DNA of 17,765 bases from an uncultured Bacteroidales bacterium (GCA_900322025.1 ONYJ01000204.1:1-17765), one strand, 5' to 3'. Positions 1-7,732 are shown, numbered from the stretch's first letter. Program-made: numbers and translations. Notes: a model not told the origin generated them from the letters alone.

Positions 1-9
1 AGCAGAGTA

Positions 10-855
10 TTAAAGCAGGCACTTTTCTTTATACACTACCGGTGCATTGCTTATATTCAGAATAGGAGGAATCTGATGAATCTTAAAGGAAGATTTACCT
101 ACCAGACTTTTTACCCTGTTTAGAATCTGTATAGAGAATCCTTCTTCTTCTAATTGTTTGAATGTTTTACCCTGTTCATTTACAGCATATAGTATAGTAT
201 CTAAAATGTCGTAATCAGGAAGAGAATCGGAATCTTTCTGATTAGGCCGTAATTCTGCAGAAGGGGCTTTTGTAATTGTAGATATCGGTATAATTTCGCC
301 CTCTTTGTTTATATCGTATGCAAGTTCGTAAACATCTCCCTTGTAGAGGTCTGCCAATACCATGATAGCTCCGGCTAAATCTCCATACAGAGTGCCGTAG
401 CCCGTGCAGAGTTCGCTCTTGTTGGAAGTATTGAGCAGCAGAGCATTAAATTTGTTGGAATAGGCCATTAGTATAGTACCCCTTATTCTTGCCTGTAGGT
501 TTTCCTCTGCAACGCTCCACTCTCTTTTGTCTTTGAACACTTCGTCTAAGCTTCGCATAAACTTGTGATAGATTTCCGAAATGGAAATTACATTGTAGCT
601 TATGCCGAGGTTTTCTGCCAGATCCACAGCATCTTGTATAGAGTGCATAGTGGAGAACTCGCTGGGAAGCATTATTCCGTGTACTTTCTCTTTTCCGAGA
701 GCTTCAACCGCCAATGCAGCAACCACGGCAGAGTCTATGCCGCCGGATAGCCCGAGCACAGCATTGTTGATATTGCAGCCTTTGAAATAATTTCTAATGC
801 CATCAACAAGCTTTGTGCGTATCTCTTCTATACTAAACTCCTTGTGAATAAGCAT
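10..855 (-). CDS. nadE: NAD(+) synthetase, synthetase domain only (NadE)
   Basis: This 281-residue cytoplasmic enzyme makes the last step of NAD synthesis: it adenylates nicotinic acid adenine dinucleotide with ATP and amidates it. The N-type ATP pyrophosphatase P-loop SGGIDS is at residues 37-42. The later blocks EENLQARIRG, NKSEL, YGDLAG and APSAELRPNQ are diagnostic of the synthetase fold. The length matches stand-alone ammonia-dependent enzymes (about 275 residues in E. coli). The sequence style (MLPSEFSTMHSIQDA, SAELRPNQKDSDSLP) is closer to the synthetase half of the large glutamine-dependent enzymes, yet no N-terminal glutaminase domain precedes it. It starts at ATG 855, 11 bp after prs, and is probably co-transcribed with it. 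The TAA stop is at 10-12, so the gene is complete. The family call is secure; ammonia as the only nitrogen donor is inferred from the missing domain. Confidence 0.93.
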   Translation of the reverse strand: MLIHKEFSIEEIRTKLVDGIRNYFKGCNINNAVLGLSGGIDSAVVAALAVEALGKEKVHGIMLPSEFSTMHSIQDAVDLAENLGISYNVISISEIYHKFMRSLDEVFKDKREWSVAEENLQARIRGTILMAYSNKFNALLLNTSNKSELCTGYGTLYGDLAGAIMVLADLYKGDVYELAYDINKEGEIIPISTITKAPSAELRPNQKDSDSLPDYDILDTILYAVNEQGKTFKQLEEEGFSIQILNRVKSLVGKSSFKIHQIPPILNISNAPVVYKEKCLL

Positions 856-866
856 ATTTTCAAATT

Positions 867-1811
867 CTAATACATTAGAGAATCGCCAAACGACTTATCT
901 CTGTAAACCTTATCTAAAACATCTCCAAAAAGTTCTGCCACAGAAATCACTTTTATCTTGCTGATATCTGTTCCTTGCGGAGCTCTTAAAGGAATAGTGT
1001 CTGTTACCACCAGCTCTGTAAGCGGAGAAGATGCTATGTGTTCGTAGGCGGCTCCGGAAAGAACCGGGTGTGTGGCTACTGCCCTTACGCTTGTAGCTCC
1101 CTTGTCTATTAGCATTTTTGCGGCTTTGCACAGAGTGCCGGCAGTATCTACCATGTCATCTACTATTACAATATTACGCCCTTCAACATCTCCGATAGCT
1201 GTCATAGACCCTACAACATTGGCTCTTTCTCTGCTTTTGTGGCAAATTATCATAGGGCAGCCTATTATTCTGGAGTAGGCATTAACTCTCTTTGCGCTTC
1301 CCATATCAGGTGCTGCAATAGAAAGGTTTTCCAATTTGAGCGACCTTAAATATGGTAAGAATATGGAACTTGCGTAGATGTGATCTACCGGAAAATCGAA
1401 AAATCCTTGTATCTGATCTGCGTGCAAATCTGCCGTCATTATACGATCGCAGCCGGCTGCATCCAAAAGATTGGCAACCAACTTGGCTCCGATGGAAACC
1501 CTAGGGCGGTCTTTACGGTCTTGTCTTGCCCAGCCGAAATACGGCATAACGGCTACTACCTTGTATGCAGAAGCTCTCTTTGCCGCATCTATCATAAGAA
1601 GCAGTTCCATGAGGTTCTCCATAGGAGGGAAGGTTGAGCATACAATAAACACAGAAGCACCTCTTACGCTCTCTAAGTAAATAGGTTGAAACTCTCCGTC
1701 GCTGAAGACTGTAACATCTGATTTGCCAAGTTCCAAGTTAAGCGACTTGGCTATGCGCTCTGCCAGATATCTGGAGTTTCTGGTTGAAAAAATCTTGATA
1801 GGATGTACCAT
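867..1811 (-). CDS. prs: Ribose-phosphate pyrophosphokinase (PRPP synthetase)
   Basis: The enzyme transfers pyrophosphate from ATP to ribose 5-phosphate. The product, PRPP, feeds purine, pyrimidine, NAD, His and Trp synthesis. From ATG 1811 the protein has 314 residues, the usual length. It shows FSDGE (36-40), the catalytic flexible loop YFGWARQDRK (about 91-100), ADLHADQIQGFF (about 128-139) and the PRPP-binding loop IVIVDDMVDTAGT (about 214-226). The frame stays open to 1832, but that start is TTG and adds seven unconserved residues, so ATG 1811 is preferred. Its product is a substrate in NAD salvage, which fits the neighbouring nadE. A TATATTTG box sits about 18 bp upstream of the start. 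Confidence 0.95.
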   Translation of the reverse strand: MVHPIKIFSTRNSRYLAERIAKSLNLELGKSDVTVFSDGEFQPIYLESVRGASVFIVCSTFPPMENLMELLLMIDAAKRASAYKVVAVMPYFGWARQDRKDRPRVSIGAKLVANLLDAAGCDRIMTADLHADQIQGFFDFPVDHIYASSIFLPYLRSLKLENLSIAAPDMGSAKRVNAYSRIIGCPMIICHKSRERANVVGSMTAIGDVEGRNIVIVDDMVDTAGTLCKAAKMLIDKGATSVRAVATHPVLSGAAYEHIASSPLTELVVTDTIPLRAPQGTDISKIKVISVAELFGDVLDKVYRDKSFGDSLMY

Positions 1812-1829
1812 ATTCTTATTAGATATATT

Positions 1830-1837
1830 CAAATATA
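1830..1837 (-). promoter_or_regulatory. Candidate -7 element for prs-nadE
   Basis: On the minus strand this reads TATATTTG, an exact match to the Bacteroidota -7 consensus TAnnTTTG. The prs ATG lies 18 bp downstream. No clear TTG/TTTG is found 19-21 bp upstream, so the -33 half is weak. If it is active, prs-nadE could be transcribed independently of engB. Confidence 0.4.
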
Positions 1838-1852
1838 GGGTTAATCAGTGGT

Positions 1853-2485
1853 TTATGTGTTTTTTAGCAGCTCGAGCACATGGCCGATATGAGCTATTAT
1901 TTCGTCTTTGCCGGTTTTGTCTTTAGAAGAACTTATCAGTATAGGGGGCAGCTCTTCCCAAAACTCGTACAAACTATTCTTAATGCTTTCTATATTTTTT
2001 TTCAAATCGTTTTTTCCCGACTTGTCTGCCTTAGTAAGAATTATTGAAAACGGAATACCCTCTTCTCCCAAGGCTGTTATAAAATCTCTGTCTATTTGCT
2101 GCAGATTATGGCGGCTGTCTAAGAGTACAAATAGGGTGGCAAGCTCTTTAGATTCTCCAATATACTCGTTATTCATTCTGGCGAGTTCTTGTTTTAAGGT
2201 GCCAGGGAGCTTGGCATATCCGTACCCCGGAAGATCTACAAGATACCACGAGTCGTTTATGAGGAAATGATTGATAGCTATAGTTTTGCCCGGAGAGGCA
2301 CTAGTGCGGGCAAGTTCTTTGCCTTTGGTTATTTTTTCTGCTCCAGAGCACAGCATGTTAATTAGAGACGATTTTCCTACGTTAGACCGTCCTATAAAGG
2401 CAATCTCGGGCAATCTCTTACCCGGCCTTCCTTTGAGAGTTGTGCTACTTCCGGCAAATGCCGCCTTTCTTATATTCATAGCCAT
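1853..2485 (-). CDS. engB: Ribosome-assembly GTPase EngB (YihA/YsxC)
   Basis: This small TRAFAC GTPase of 210 residues acts in large-subunit ribosome assembly. All G motifs are visible: G1 GRSNVGKSS at 32-40, a G2 Thr in SASPGKT (about 62-68), G3 DLPGYG at 84-89, G4 TKAD at 151-154, and a G5-like SSS followed by KDK near the C-terminus. The PGYGYAK stretch after G3 is typical of the EngB subfamily. Start ATG 2485 is used; ATG 2479 is an equally good alternative that shortens the protein by two residues. The gene is divergent from xseA across an 81-bp spacer, and its stop lies 41 bp before the prs start. Confidence 0.95.
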   Translation of the reverse strand: MAMNIRKAAFAGSSTTLKGRPGKRLPEIAFIGRSNVGKSSLINMLCSGAEKITKGKELARTSASPGKTIAINHFLINDSWYLVDLPGYGYAKLPGTLKQELARMNNEYIGESKELATLFVLLDSRHNLQQIDRDFITALGEEGIPFSIILTKADKSGKNDLKKNIESIKNSLYEFWEELPPILISSSKDKTGKDEIIAHIGHVLELLKNT

Positions 2486-2498
2486 TTTTGACTGCCTA

Positions 2499-2506
2499 CA
2501 AAAATA
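2499..2506 (-). promoter_or_regulatory. Candidate -7 element for engB
   Basis: The minus strand reads TATTTTTG, an exact match to TAnnTTTG, 13 bp before the engB ATG. The implied 5' leader is only about 8 nt. No good -33 box is visible, so this is a tentative call. No comparable box was found for xseA on the other strand of the same spacer. Confidence 0.35.
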
Positions 2507-2566
2507 AGAAAAATAAAGAGAATTTTATTCGTACCTTGCGCTCCATAAACGAAAAAAACTTGTTAA

Positions 2567-3823
2567 ATGCTAACCGAAGTGGAAGAGGGGTATATGTCTT
2601 TGTCGGCCTATCTGGGCCAATTCCAAGAAATGGTAGAGCAGGCGGAGGGTTTTCCGTCTTGGGTGGTTTGTGAACTGGCCAATGTTTCTTGGAACAGAGG
2701 GCATTGTTATTTAGAAATGGTGGAAAGTTCTGCACAAGGAGCTACATTAGCAAAGGCCAGAGGCACTATATGGTATAGAAAGGCTACCATATTGAATAAT
2801 ATTTTTAGAGAAGGTACCGGCGATGTATTGCAGGCAGGCATTAAAGTTATGTTATATGTGCAACTCCAGTTTTCTTCTCTCTATGGCTTATCTTTGAATG
2901 TGCTGGATATAAATCCTTCGTACACCCTCGGAGATATGGAGGCCAATAAGCAGGCTACCCTCAAAAGGCTTGCTCAAGAAGGGTTGATAGACAAGAATAA
3001 GGAATTATCAGTGCCGGAATTGCCGTACAGGATAGCTGTTATAAGCGCAGATGGTGCCGCTGGCTATGGCGATTTTATAAAACATTTGAATGAATCGGGG
3101 ATACAATTTGAGGTAGAATTGTTTGAGGCGGCCATGCAGGGAGCAGACGCCCCTCAGAGCATAGCATCTGCATTTGAAAGGGTAAATGCGCGCTCCGGCG
3201 AATTTGATGTTGCTGTTCTTATAAGAGGTGGTGGAAGCAACCTCGATTTAGTCTGCTTCAACGACTACTTAGTAGCCAGCAGTGTGGCGCTTTGCTATCT
3301 GCCGGTTATTAGCGGAGTTGGCCATGAAAGAGATAATCATATCTGCGATGAGGTGGCATGCATAAGAGTAAAGACTCCAACCGGAGCTGCCGATTTCTTA
3401 ATCGGTAAATTTGCTGAAGCTTATCAAAATTTGTCAGATCTCATAACCAGATTATCCGATGCAGTAGGTGATGTGTTTATAGAGGCAGACGATTTTCTGC
3501 ACAGAGCGTTACTGAGAATTTCTTCGGCATTAAGCAGTTTTACAGAAACTCGTAATCAGCATCTTGCAGGTCTGAAATTTAGATTAGAAAATGTAGTTTC
3601 CAACCAGATAATAATGCGGCAACATTTTTTAGAAAAACTGCAGGCCAAAATGGAGGAGGCGCATCCGAGGCGAATTTTAGATAAAGGTTATGGAATAATT
3701 CTTATAGAGGGCAACAAGGTTTCGGATATATCTTCTATAAGAGAAGGCAGTAAGCTTACTATTGTTATGCAAGATGGTAGAGTAAGCCTCACTGCCGCCG
3801 ATGTAAAAGTTTCCAAAGAATAA
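2567..3823 (+). CDS. xseA: Exodeoxyribonuclease VII large subunit
   Basis: This is the catalytic subunit of exonuclease VII, which degrades single-stranded DNA from both ends to short acid-soluble oligonucleotides, together with XseB. The protein has 418 residues. It has an N-terminal OB-fold (about 10-110, with ARGTIWYR and GIKVMLYVQ), the linker PSYTLGDMEANKQATL, and the catalytic region with RIAVISADGAAGYGDF, RGGGSNLDL and GVGHERDNHICDEVA followed by VKTPTGAADF. A long helical segment leads to the C-terminal ILDKGYGII. Start ATG 2567 is the first in frame; ATG 2594 (MSLSAYLGQF) is also plausible because conservation begins there. xseB follows after 20 bp, so the two subunits are co-expressed. 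Confidence 0.95.
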   Translation: MLTEVEEGYMSLSAYLGQFQEMVEQAEGFPSWVVCELANVSWNRGHCYLEMVESSAQGATLAKARGTIWYRKATILNNIFREGTGDVLQAGIKVMLYVQLQFSSLYGLSLNVLDINPSYTLGDMEANKQATLKRLAQEGLIDKNKELSVPELPYRIAVISADGAAGYGDFIKHLNESGIQFEVELFEAAMQGADAPQSIASAFERVNARSGEFDVAVLIRGGGSNLDLVCFNDYLVASSVALCYLPVISGVGHERDNHICDEVACIRVKTPTGAADFLIGKFAEAYQNLSDLITRLSDAVGDVFIEADDFLHRALLRISSALSSFTETRNQHLAGLKFRLENVVSNQIIMRQHFLEKLQAKMEEAHPRRILDKGYGIILIEGNKVSDISSIREGSKLTIVMQDGRVSLTAADVKVSKE

Positions 3824-3843
3824 TAGAAAATCATAAATGCAAT

Positions 3844-4053
3844 ATGGCAGAATTGAAGGAAGAATTAACGTATGAACAGGCTATCAAGGAATTAGAGCGT
3901 TTAGTAGAAAGGGTGGAGGAAAAAGATGCTCCGTTAGATAGAATAGAAAACGATATTAAAAGAGCTATGACTCTCATAGCCTTTTGCAAGCAGCAGTTAA
4001 GAGGCTATAAAGAAAAATTTTCCAACCTGTTATCAGAGAACTCAGAGGAATGA
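3844..4053 (+). CDS. xseB: Exodeoxyribonuclease VII small subunit
   Basis: This is the 69-residue small subunit of exonuclease VII, which binds the coiled-coil stalk of XseA. The LTYEQAIKELERLVERVE start and the DIKRAMTLIAFCKQQL helix are typical of the family, which is usually 60-80 residues. It lies immediately downstream of xseA. Its TGA stop overlaps the ribF ATG (ATGA at 4050-4053), which indicates translational coupling. Confidence 0.92.
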   Translation: MAELKEELTYEQAIKELERLVERVEEKDAPLDRIENDIKRAMTLIAFCKQQLRGYKEKFSNLLSENSEE

Positions 4054-4940
4054 AGTGTGTAGCCGCAACCGGTTTTTTTGATGGCGTACATCTTGGGCAT
4101 CAGAAAGTGATATCCAGAGTTAGTACCCTTGCCCGGCAAACAGGCCGTTCTACTTGTATAGTAACTTTTTGGCCTCACCCTCGTAGTGTGCTGCAGCAGG
4201 AGGCGTACAACCTTCGTTTACTTACATCGCTCAGCGAAAAGCAGCAGCTATTTACCTCTCTCGGCATAGAGAATATTACTGTATTAGATTTCACTAAAGA
4301 ATTCAGCCTTCTTTCAACAGAAGAATTTATAGAGCGCTATCTGATAGCCCGGTGCAATATAGATACTCTGGTTGTAGGGTACGACCATAAAATAGGGCAT
4401 AATCCAAATCAGAGCCAAGACGAAATGATTGAGATTTGCCGGAAATGCGGGTTGCAGGTATATAGAGAGGGGGAATTTATAACAAATGGCATGGTGGTTA
4501 GCTCTACTAAAGTGAGAAACTCTCTCACTGCTGGCGATGTAGAAGGAGCCGCTTTATTATTGGGTAGGCAATATACTCTTACAGGGGCTGTTGTGCAGGG
4601 AAATCGTTTGGGTAGGACAATTGGCTTTCCTACTGCTAACCTAAGTTTATACGATCCTCTTAAACTTGTGCCCGGCAATGGAGTATATGCTGTTGATGCT
4701 ATTTTTAGAGGTACTAAGTATAAAGGAATATGCAATGTAGGGGTTAGGCCAACAGTGAGCTCTGCAGGAAGCGTTTCTATAGAAACACATATTCTTGATT
4801 TTGAAGAAGATATCTACGGGTTAGATTTAACTATTTCTTTCCGTGGCAGAATACGGGAAGAACGCAAGTTCTCTAGTTTGGAAGATTTGAAGCAACAACT
4901 TCTGAAAGACAAAGAAAACTCTCTCAAATTTTTTTTGTAA
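4050..4940 (+). CDS. ribF: Bifunctional riboflavin kinase / FMN adenylyltransferase
   Basis: The enzyme converts riboflavin to FMN and then FAD. The protein has 296 residues in two domains. The N-terminal nucleotidyltransferase domain carries GFFDGVHLGH (8-17, with the HxGH-type signature) and VVSSTKVR (149-156). The C-terminal riboflavin kinase domain carries GRTIGFPTANL (188-198, with the PTAN motif), a GICNVGVRPT block and IETHILDFEEDIYG, which includes the expected catalytic Glu. The N-terminus is short, starting directly at the first strand, but the ATGA overlap with xseB supports this start. A terminator-like hairpin follows before greA. Confidence 0.95.
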   Translation: MKCVAATGFFDGVHLGHQKVISRVSTLARQTGRSTCIVTFWPHPRSVLQQEAYNLRLLTSLSEKQQLFTSLGIENITVLDFTKEFSLLSTEEFIERYLIARCNIDTLVVGYDHKIGHNPNQSQDEMIEICRKCGLQVYREGEFITNGMVVSSTKVRNSLTAGDVEGAALLLGRQYTLTGAVVQGNRLGRTIGFPTANLSLYDPLKLVPGNGVYAVDAIFRGTKYKGICNVGVRPTVSSAGSVSIETHILDFEEDIYGLDLTISFRGRIREERKFSSLEDLKQQLLKDKENSLKFFL

Positions 4941-4945
4941 GTTTG
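4938..4945 (+). promoter_or_regulatory. Candidate -7 element for greA
   Basis: TAAGTTTG matches TAnnTTTG exactly and overlaps the ribF stop codon. A start about 6 nt downstream would give a leader of about 50 nt that contains the hairpin and T-tract at 4958-4995. No clear -33 TTG is seen, so support comes from the -7 box only. Confidence 0.35.
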
Positions 4946-4957
4946 CGTTGTGAACGC

Positions 4958-4995
4958 GAAGAATCCCCCCTTGGTGGGTTCTTCCTAATTTTTTT
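4958..4995 (+). terminator. Intrinsic terminator or attenuator between ribF and greA
   Basis: GAAGAA (4958-4963) pairs perfectly with TTCTTC (4979-4984). Inside the stem, a C-run faces a G-run (CCCCCC...GGTGGG). Seven T residues follow at 4989-4995. The T-tract ends only 6 nt before the greA ATG, so the element terminates ribF transcripts and also lies in the leader of any greA transcript starting upstream. A second small perfect hairpin (GCGTT-GTG-AACGC, 4945-4957) sits directly before it. Confidence 0.72.
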
Positions 4996-5001
4996 ATTAT
5001 T

Positions 5002-5475
5002 ATGGAAAAGGGACAATACCTCACAGCAGAAGGTTTGGAAAAGTTGAGAGAGGAACTCAACAATATGATTTCTGTGCAAAGGCCAGCTATTTCCAAGGCA
5101 ATAGCAGAAGCCAGAGACAAAGGCGACCTATCGGAGAATGCTGAGTACGACGCTGCTAGAGAGGCCCAAGGACTTCTCGAACTTAAAATATCCAAGCTTC
5201 AGAATTTGATTGCTAACGCAAAAATCATAGATGAATCAAATATCAGTACGGAACAGGTGGGCATGCTGAACAAGGTTACTGTAAAGAATCTCAAAACAGG
5301 GTCTAAAATGGTATTTACCCTTGTGGGCGAGAGTGAGGCTAATTTAGCGGAGGGCAAATTGGCGGCTTCTACCCCGATAGGCAAGGCTTTGTTTGGTAAA
5401 AAGAAGGGGGAGGTTGTGGATGTAAACGCTCCGGCAGGGCTGATTCAATTTGAGATTCTGGATATATCACTGTAA
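5002..5475 (+). CDS. greA: Transcription elongation factor GreA
   Basis: GreA rescues backtracked RNA polymerase by inserting its coiled coil into the secondary channel and stimulating transcript cleavage. The protein has 157 residues, the normal length. The N-terminal coiled coil (about 8-75) carries the tip sequence GDLSENAEYDAA, with acidic residues D42 and E45 at the expected catalytic-tip positions. The C-terminal FKBP-like domain ends with the conserved TPIGKALFGKKKGEVVDV block. ATG 5002 follows a terminator-like leader. The HIT gene starts 35 bp downstream on the same strand. Confidence 0.96.
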   Translation: MEKGQYLTAEGLEKLREELNNMISVQRPAISKAIAEARDKGDLSENAEYDAAREAQGLLELKISKLQNLIANAKIIDESNISTEQVGMLNKVTVKNLKTGSKMVFTLVGESEANLAEGKLAASTPIGKALFGKKKGEVVDVNAPAGLIQFEILDISL

Positions 5476-5493
5476 ATTATAACGCATTATAAT
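5476..5493. repeat. AT-only inverted repeat between greA and the HIT gene
   Basis: ATTATAA and TTATAAT (7 bp, perfect) flank a CGCA loop directly after the greA stop codon. The stem is AT-only and therefore weak, and no T-tract follows. It could be a minor mRNA structure or a binding site, or it could be chance in AT-rich spacer. Confidence 0.3.
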
Positions 5494-5510
5494 ACCTAAA
5501 GAATACAATT

Positions 5511-5912
5511 ATGGCATCCATATTTTCTAAAATCATAGCGGGAGAAATACCTTGTTACAAGATAGCCGAAGATGAACATTATTTTGCATTTTTGGATATA
5601 TCTCCCGTTCAGCTCGGTCATACTTTAGTGGTACCTAAGGATGAGATGGATTATATATTCGATTACGAAGACGAGTACTATGCCGGGTTATGGAAGTTTG
5701 CCAAGAAAATAGCTCAGGCGCAAAAGCGTGCCATACCATGCAAAAAAATAGGAGTTGCTGTAATAGGATTGGAGGTTGCACACGCTCACATACACCTTGT
5801 GCCTATGACTAAAGAGGGAGATTTGGATTTTGATGCCTCTAAAAAATTGCATCCGTCAGAGGAGCAGATGAATGAAATAGCCCAGAAGATAAGGAACGAA
5901 CTAAAGTACTAA
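5511..5912 (+). CDS. HIT-family (histidine triad) nucleotide hydrolase
   Basis: This is a 133-residue Hint-like protein that probably hydrolyses nucleoside phosphoramidates or adenylated intermediates in the cytoplasm; the physiological substrate is unknown. The opening SIFSKIIAGEIPCYKIAEDE, the LGHTLVVPK block (35-43) and the triad HAHIH (H91, H93, H95) within VAHAHIHLVPM are the family hallmarks. It starts at ATG 5511 and ends 6 bp before the lipoprotein gene. It shares the greA strand with short gaps, so it is probably co-transcribed. Confidence 0.93.
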   Translation: MASIFSKIIAGEIPCYKIAEDEHYFAFLDISPVQLGHTLVVPKDEMDYIFDYEDEYYAGLWKFAKKIAQAQKRAIPCKKIGVAVIGLEVAHAHIHLVPMTKEGDLDFDASKKLHPSEEQMNEIAQKIRNELKY

Positions 5913-5918
5913 GATTTT

Positions 5919-7064
5919 ATGAAAAGAGTTCTTGTTTACCTATCTGCCGTTTTGCTCGTTGTGGCATGTGGCACAGACAAAACCACTCTAAAGGTAACGC
6001 TCGATGGGGCGCCAGAGAAGGATGTGATTCTGAGTTTTTTGAATGTCAATAATATAGAGGTTGTAGATACTTTAAAAACTGATGCTTCGGCTACAGCTTA
6101 TACGAAGATAGAACTTCCTTACAAGTCTCCGAATTTTTATTATTTATCTTACAACGGTGTGCAGGTAGCATCTCTTTTACTTTCTCCGGGCGATAATGTA
6201 AAGTTAGAAGTAGATACAAACGGGCATCTGCTTAAACTGTCGGGAAGTGCAGAGTCTGAGTTATTGCAAGAGGTTAATTCAGAAATAGCCAAGAAGCAGA
6301 AATCGTTTGATTCTCTTTCGGTTCAAATACTTACTTGTAATCAGATAGGCGATCAGGAGTCTGTAAAAAGACTGAGATATGAACTTGGTAAATTGTATGT
6401 AACGCAAAAACAGCAGGCAATTAAACATTTGGTTACCCATCCTTATTCCTTTACAAACTTGCGTAATTTGTATCATCAACTGAACGAAAACTTCCCTTTG
6501 TTTTCTGAGCTGACAGATGGAATTTATTACAAGCAGCTGGCAGATTCTCTCAGAGTTCAGTATCCGGAATCGCCGTATGTTAAATCGTTAGATAATGAGG
6601 TTGTTAATTTCTTTAACGAAATGGAACTCTCTAATAAAATAAAGGCAGTACCTCAGACACTTTTTCCGGAGCTGGAACTACCCGATATCAATGCCAAGCC
6701 ACAGAAGCTTTCGCAGCTTGCCGGCCGGCCATTTATACTATTGTTTTGGGATCCCACAGACAATGCTCAGAAAATGTTTGGCGCAGAATTGGAGAAGTTG
6801 TATGTGCAGTATAAGCTAAAGGGTTTTGAAATATATTCTGTTTGTATAACCACAGATAAGGCCTATTGGCATTCCATAGTTAATCGTTTGCCTTGGATTA
6901 ATGTATGCGATGGCAGAGGAGCGGCCTCTACGAGCCTTACTATGTATAATATATCTCAGCTTCCTACTTTGTTTATATTCGACAAAGAGGGTGCGATTGT
7001 AGGAAAGGATGTCTTTGATCAAAAAGGCTTGACTAAAGCAGTTTCTTCTGTTTGCCTGGAATAA
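5919..7064 (+). CDS. Thioredoxin-fold lipoprotein lacking the CxxC motif
   Basis: This is a 381-residue predicted outer-envelope lipoprotein. A short signal peptide ends in the lipobox LVVAC (Cys17). The N-terminal part (about 20-110) resembles the DUF4369-type beta domain common in Bacteroidota thiol:disulfide proteins. A helical middle follows (about 110-245), then a TlpA/AhpC-like thioredoxin domain (about 245-381). In that domain, the place where WCxxC should be reads LLFWDPTDNAQKM (275-287), so both redox cysteines are missing. The cis-Pro loop QLPTLFIFD (Pro349) is retained. It is therefore unlikely to be a disulfide reductase and may be a binding or scaffold protein. Its last 32 bp overlap the convergent tsaB gene. 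The family assignment is good; the function is unknown. Confidence 0.8.
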   Translation: MKRVLVYLSAVLLVVACGTDKTTLKVTLDGAPEKDVILSFLNVNNIEVVDTLKTDASATAYTKIELPYKSPNFYYLSYNGVQVASLLLSPGDNVKLEVDTNGHLLKLSGSAESELLQEVNSEIAKKQKSFDSLSVQILTCNQIGDQESVKRLRYELGKLYVTQKQQAIKHLVTHPYSFTNLRNLYHQLNENFPLFSELTDGIYYKQLADSLRVQYPESPYVKSLDNEVVNFFNEMELSNKIKAVPQTLFPELELPDINAKPQKLSQLAGRPFILLFWDPTDNAQKMFGAELEKLYVQYKLKGFEIYSVCITTDKAYWHSIVNRLPWINVCDGRGAASTSLTMYNISQLPTLFIFDKEGAIVGKDVFDQKGLTKAVSSVCLE

Positions 7065-7731
7065 ATTCTTTTAGATAGAAAGGCTGAAAGTAGGCGATAT
7101 CTGCAAACTTTTTTTCTCTTAGAGCTTTGATGGCGGGTCTGATAAGCCCTTCAGAGGATGGAGATATATCCACATACTTGATGTTGGACGGAAGCTCCCC
7201 CATAGTGTTTTTTAAAAGTTCGATAAACTTAGGTGCGCCACTTCCGGCAAATAGAACTCTTTCTTGCCTTATATCGTTGAAGCTCTCAGAATTTAGTATC
7301 ATAGCCTCGGTGTCGGAAAGTTTGTTGCACTTACCATCGAATATGCCGGTATATACTTCCATACGGCCGGCATCTATCATAGGCACTATATGGTTGAACT
7401 CCGAACCCATAAGATTGAACGCATCGTTGGCGAGTACTTCCAAAGTGCTGATACCAATTAGTTTAATATTAGCTCCGTAAGCCAATCCCTTGGCCAGGGC
7501 CACTCCAATTCTCAAACCCATATAACTGCCAGGGCCCTCGCTCACAGCCACAGCTTCTAAGTCAGAAACTTTGATTTGATGCTTTTTGAGTAGCTTGTCT
7601 GTTAGTTCTGCAAGTTTAGTGTCGTGCATTCGCTTTTGAGTGCAAACAACAGAACCTATGAGTTCGTCTCCGTTACAAATAGAAACAGAGCAATTGTCTG
7701 TTGCAGACTCTATGGCGAGCAGTAACTCCAT
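7033..7731 (-). CDS. tsaB: tRNA threonylcarbamoyladenosine biosynthesis protein TsaB
   Basis: TsaB is the inactive ASKHA-fold partner of TsaD in the complex that makes t6A37 on ANN-decoding tRNAs. The protein has 232 residues, the usual length. It opens with LLAIESATDNCSVSI, and the signature block is SEGPGSYMGLRIG (64-76). Met71 takes the place normally held by Thr (GPGSYTGLRIG). The C-terminus ends in FQPFYLKEF. It starts at ATG 7731, one base after the adaptor-gene stop, so it is probably the last gene of the tolC operon. The 3' end overlaps the convergent lipoprotein gene by 32 bp, with no terminator between them. Confidence 0.93.
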   Translation of the reverse strand: MELLLAIESATDNCSVSICNGDELIGSVVCTQKRMHDTKLAELTDKLLKKHQIKVSDLEAVAVSEGPGSYMGLRIGVALAKGLAYGANIKLIGISTLEVLANDAFNLMGSEFNHIVPMIDAGRMEVYTGIFDGKCNKLSDTEAMILNSESFNDIRQERVLFAGSGAPKFIELLKNTMGELPSNIKYVDISPSSEGLIRPAIKALREKKFADIAYFQPFYLKEFIPGKQKKLL

Positions 7732-7732
7732 G

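Noticed and set aside
1812..1832. Longer prs start at 1832
   Set aside because: The start codon is TTG, the seven extra residues do not match the family, and a consensus -7 box overlaps this position.
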